Shown: one piece after another, positions 62,234 through 64,000 of the stretch | How positions within the stretch are numbered: position 1 is the stretch's first letter | How the letters are laid out: every line of letters begins with the position of its first letter | Assembly (NCBI GenBank): GCA_009885195.1 | Contig: VFLG01000035.1 | Location: forward strand, 1-64,000 | Direction: 5' to 3' | DNA: 64,000 nucleotides | Source: Gallionellaceae bacterium | Lineage (GTDB): Bacteria; Pseudomonadota; Gammaproteobacteria; Burkholderiales; Gallionellaceae | Notes under the pieces: generated by a model | Told to the model about the DNA's origin: nothing | The model's database searches: none | Seen by the model: only the letters and a program-made list of their open reading frames with translations | Position numbers and translations under genes: made by a program

Positions 62234-63370
62234 TCAGTTCTTGTTAAGGGGATGCCACTCTTGCGCCGCCACATCCTGCCCACTAGCATCGCGCACCTCC
62301 GCCAATGCCGCGCGCAATTCATCTATACCCGCACCGGTCTTGGCGCTCAGATGAATGCCGACAATTCTACCATGTTCGTCGCGCTGCACGCCCGCAGCAA
62401 TATCCTGCAAATCAATCTTGTTGAACACCAAAATTTGCGGGATATGTTGCGCGCCAATTTCCAATAATACCTTATTTACTTCAGCAATCTGGTCAAATCG
62501 CTCCGAACTGTTGGCATCCACCACATGCAACAACAAATCGGCCTGCGCCGTCTCCTCCAGCGTACTGCGGAACGCCGCCACCAGGCCATGCGGCAGATGG
62601 CGGATAAACCCGACCGTATCCGACAATACCACCTGCCCCGTGCCTTCGATAAACACCTTGCGCGAAGTCGTGTCGAGCGTGGCAAACAACTGATCCGCCA
62701 CATAGACATTAGCCTGGGTCAGCTTGTTAAATAAGGTGGATTTCCCGGCGTTGGTATAGCCGACTATCGACACCGACATCACCTCGGAACGATTGCGCGC
62801 CCGGCGCATCAGTTGGCGCTGCCGCGCGAGTTTTTCGAGCCGCTCTTTCAACAGCTGCACCCGCTTATCCAGCTTGCGCCTGTCCAGCTCCAGCTGCGTT
62901 TCCCCCGGGCCGCGCGCGCCTACCGCATATTTTTGTTGCCCCATGTCGGTATTCATACCGACCAAACGCGTGGAAAGATATTTAAGCTGCGCCAATTCGA
63001 CTTGCACCTTGCCTTCATGGCTTTGCGCGCGCAAGGCAAAAATATCCAGGATCAACATGGTGCGGTCAATCACGCGCGCCTTGATTCTGGCAGTGAGATT
63101 GCGCATCTGTGCCGGAGTAAGGTCGTGATTGAAAATGACCAACGGCACTTCGTGCTGCTCTACCAGCGCGGCAATTTCATCCACCTTGCCGCTGCCCGCA
63201 AAGAGCGATGCATCGGGGCGCTGGCGCTTACCTTCCACCAGCGCAATGGTCTGCACCCCAGCGGTCTCCGCCAGCAAGCATAATTCTTCCAGACTCTCCG
63301 CGTAGTCCGGCGCACCGAAATCCAGACTGACTAATATTGCAGTATTAGCCGCCGTCGTACTCTCATGCAT
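62234..63370 (-). CDS. hflX: GTPase HflX
   Basis: VSIVGYTNAGKSTLFNKLTQANVYVADQLFATLDTTSR. Confidence 0.96.
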   Translation of the reverse strand: MHESTTAANTAILVSLDFGAPDYAESLEELCLLAETAGVQTIALVEGKRQRPDASLFAGSGKVDEIAALVEQHEVPLVIFNHDLTPAQMRNLTARIKARVIDRTMLILDIFALRAQSHEGKVQVELAQLKYLSTRLVGMNTDMGQQKYAVGARGPGETQLELDRRKLDKRVQLLKERLEKLARQRQLMRRARNRSEVMSVSIVGYTNAGKSTLFNKLTQANVYVADQLFATLDTTSRKVFIEGTGQVVLSDTVGFIRHLPHGLVAAFRSTLEETAQADLLLHVVDANSSERFDQIAEVNKVLLEIGAQHIPQILVFNKIDLQDIAAGVQRDEHGRIVGIHLSAKTGAGIDELRAALAEVRDASGQDVAAQEWHPLNKN

Positions 63371-63600
63371 TACTCAGCGTCTAGCGGAATGGTTACAGAA
63401 CGTGCCGGGACAATAGTGGAAATGGCGTGCTTGTACACCATCTGGGTAATGGTGTTCTTCAGCAACACCACATACTGGTCGAACGACTCGACCTGGCCCT
63501 GCAACTTGATGCCGTTCACCAGATAAATAGCGACCTGCACCTGCTCCTTGCGCAACGCATTCAGGAACGGGTCTTGTAACTGTTGCCCTTTTATAGTCAT
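63370..63600 (-). CDS. hfq: RNA chaperone Hfq
   Basis: [61 protein letters not shown]. Confidence 0.98.
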   Translation of the reverse strand: MTIKGQQLQDPFLNALRKEQVQVAIYLVNGIKLQGQVESFDQYVVLLKNTITQMVYKHAISTIVPARSVTIPLDAE

Positions 63601-63801
63601 AGTTTTAGCTCTTAATAGTCATGGCGGGGAGTCACTTTACTGGATTTTCTGCTTATGCGAAAGAGCATTAATTCTTTTAGGCGTGCCAACATTAAACGAA
63701 ATCACCCCGAATACAATCTGATGGACATTCGAAGCGTGCCACGGCTATTGAGATATGAATATACTGACGCTCAAACAGTTTTGTGTATGGGTCGTCTTGC
63801 C

Positions 63802-64000
63802 CTAGCAAAAACCACCCTTGAAACCCAACTTTGCCAATATATTATTGAGCGGACAGATTTTGGTGAAGCCGCTCTGAAACAGATTCAAGCCAACGAAAAC
63901 GGTGAACCACAAAAAGTATTGGCTCACGAACAAGGGGCTGCCTGCCACACCCAGCGACAAAGACAGCAGGATAAAAAATCCTGCAATGATACGAACAATG
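63802..64000 (-). CDS. DUF2892-like (YgaP-type) inner membrane protein, N-terminus beyond the window
   Basis: Minus-strand frame open to the edge: IVRIIAGFFILLSLSLGVAGSPLFVSQYFLWFTVFVGLNLFQSGFTKICPLNNILAKLGFKGGFC*. Confidence 0.75.
   Translation of the reverse strand, partial: IVRIIAGFFILLSLSLGVAGSPLFVSQYFLWFTVFVGLNLFQSGFTKICPLNNILAKLGFKGGFC

Noticed and set aside
63652-64000. Plus-strand ORF open to the right edge (MRKSINSFRRANIKRNHPEYN...)
   Set aside because: The minus-strand frame gives a recognisable DUF2892-like protein over 63802-64000, so the plus frame is probably spurious there.

Overview
This 64 kb window is mostly the conserved chromosome of a betaproteobacterium. A Gallionellaceae/Nitrosomonadales-like host is my inference from gene content and was not tested. 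Recognisable blocks: partial glgX, tyrS, M23 peptidase-anmK, erpA-bactofilin, argC, rplM-rpsI, folB, xerD, ogt, rpsP-rimM-trmD-rplS, ccsA-like/ffh, an NtrC-type two-component pair, ccmFGHI, murJ, mutS, moaB-mobA-moaA-nirD-nirB-nasA, class II RNR, oxyR/rubrerythrin/rubredoxin/rubredoxin reductase, PP2C-kinase/narK, purA, hisZ, hflC-hflK-hflX-hfq. Accessory material falls into three groups. (1) A candidate defence locus at 26.1-29.2 kb encodes a protein that appears to fuse a PD-(D/E)XK-like nuclease, a DUF2075 (Schlafen-type) helicase and an S24/LexA-like domain. It sits beside a MazG-type pyrophosphohydrolase and a C-terminal scrap resembling a YeeA/type IIG methyltransferase. (2) There are several toxin-antitoxin loci (HigBA, AbrB/PIN, CcdAB) plus a dead HicBA whose frame is intact except for three nonsense codons, and a lone PLD-nuclease-like gene. 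(3) Short palindromic or MITE-like repeats are unusually common. They include a ~164 bp element in two inverted copies 41 kb apart with apparent ATCAA target duplications, elements carried in frame inside mutS and nasA, and several elements whose ends supply or abut stop codons of neighbouring genes. All calls come from reading sequence and translations; no database search was run.
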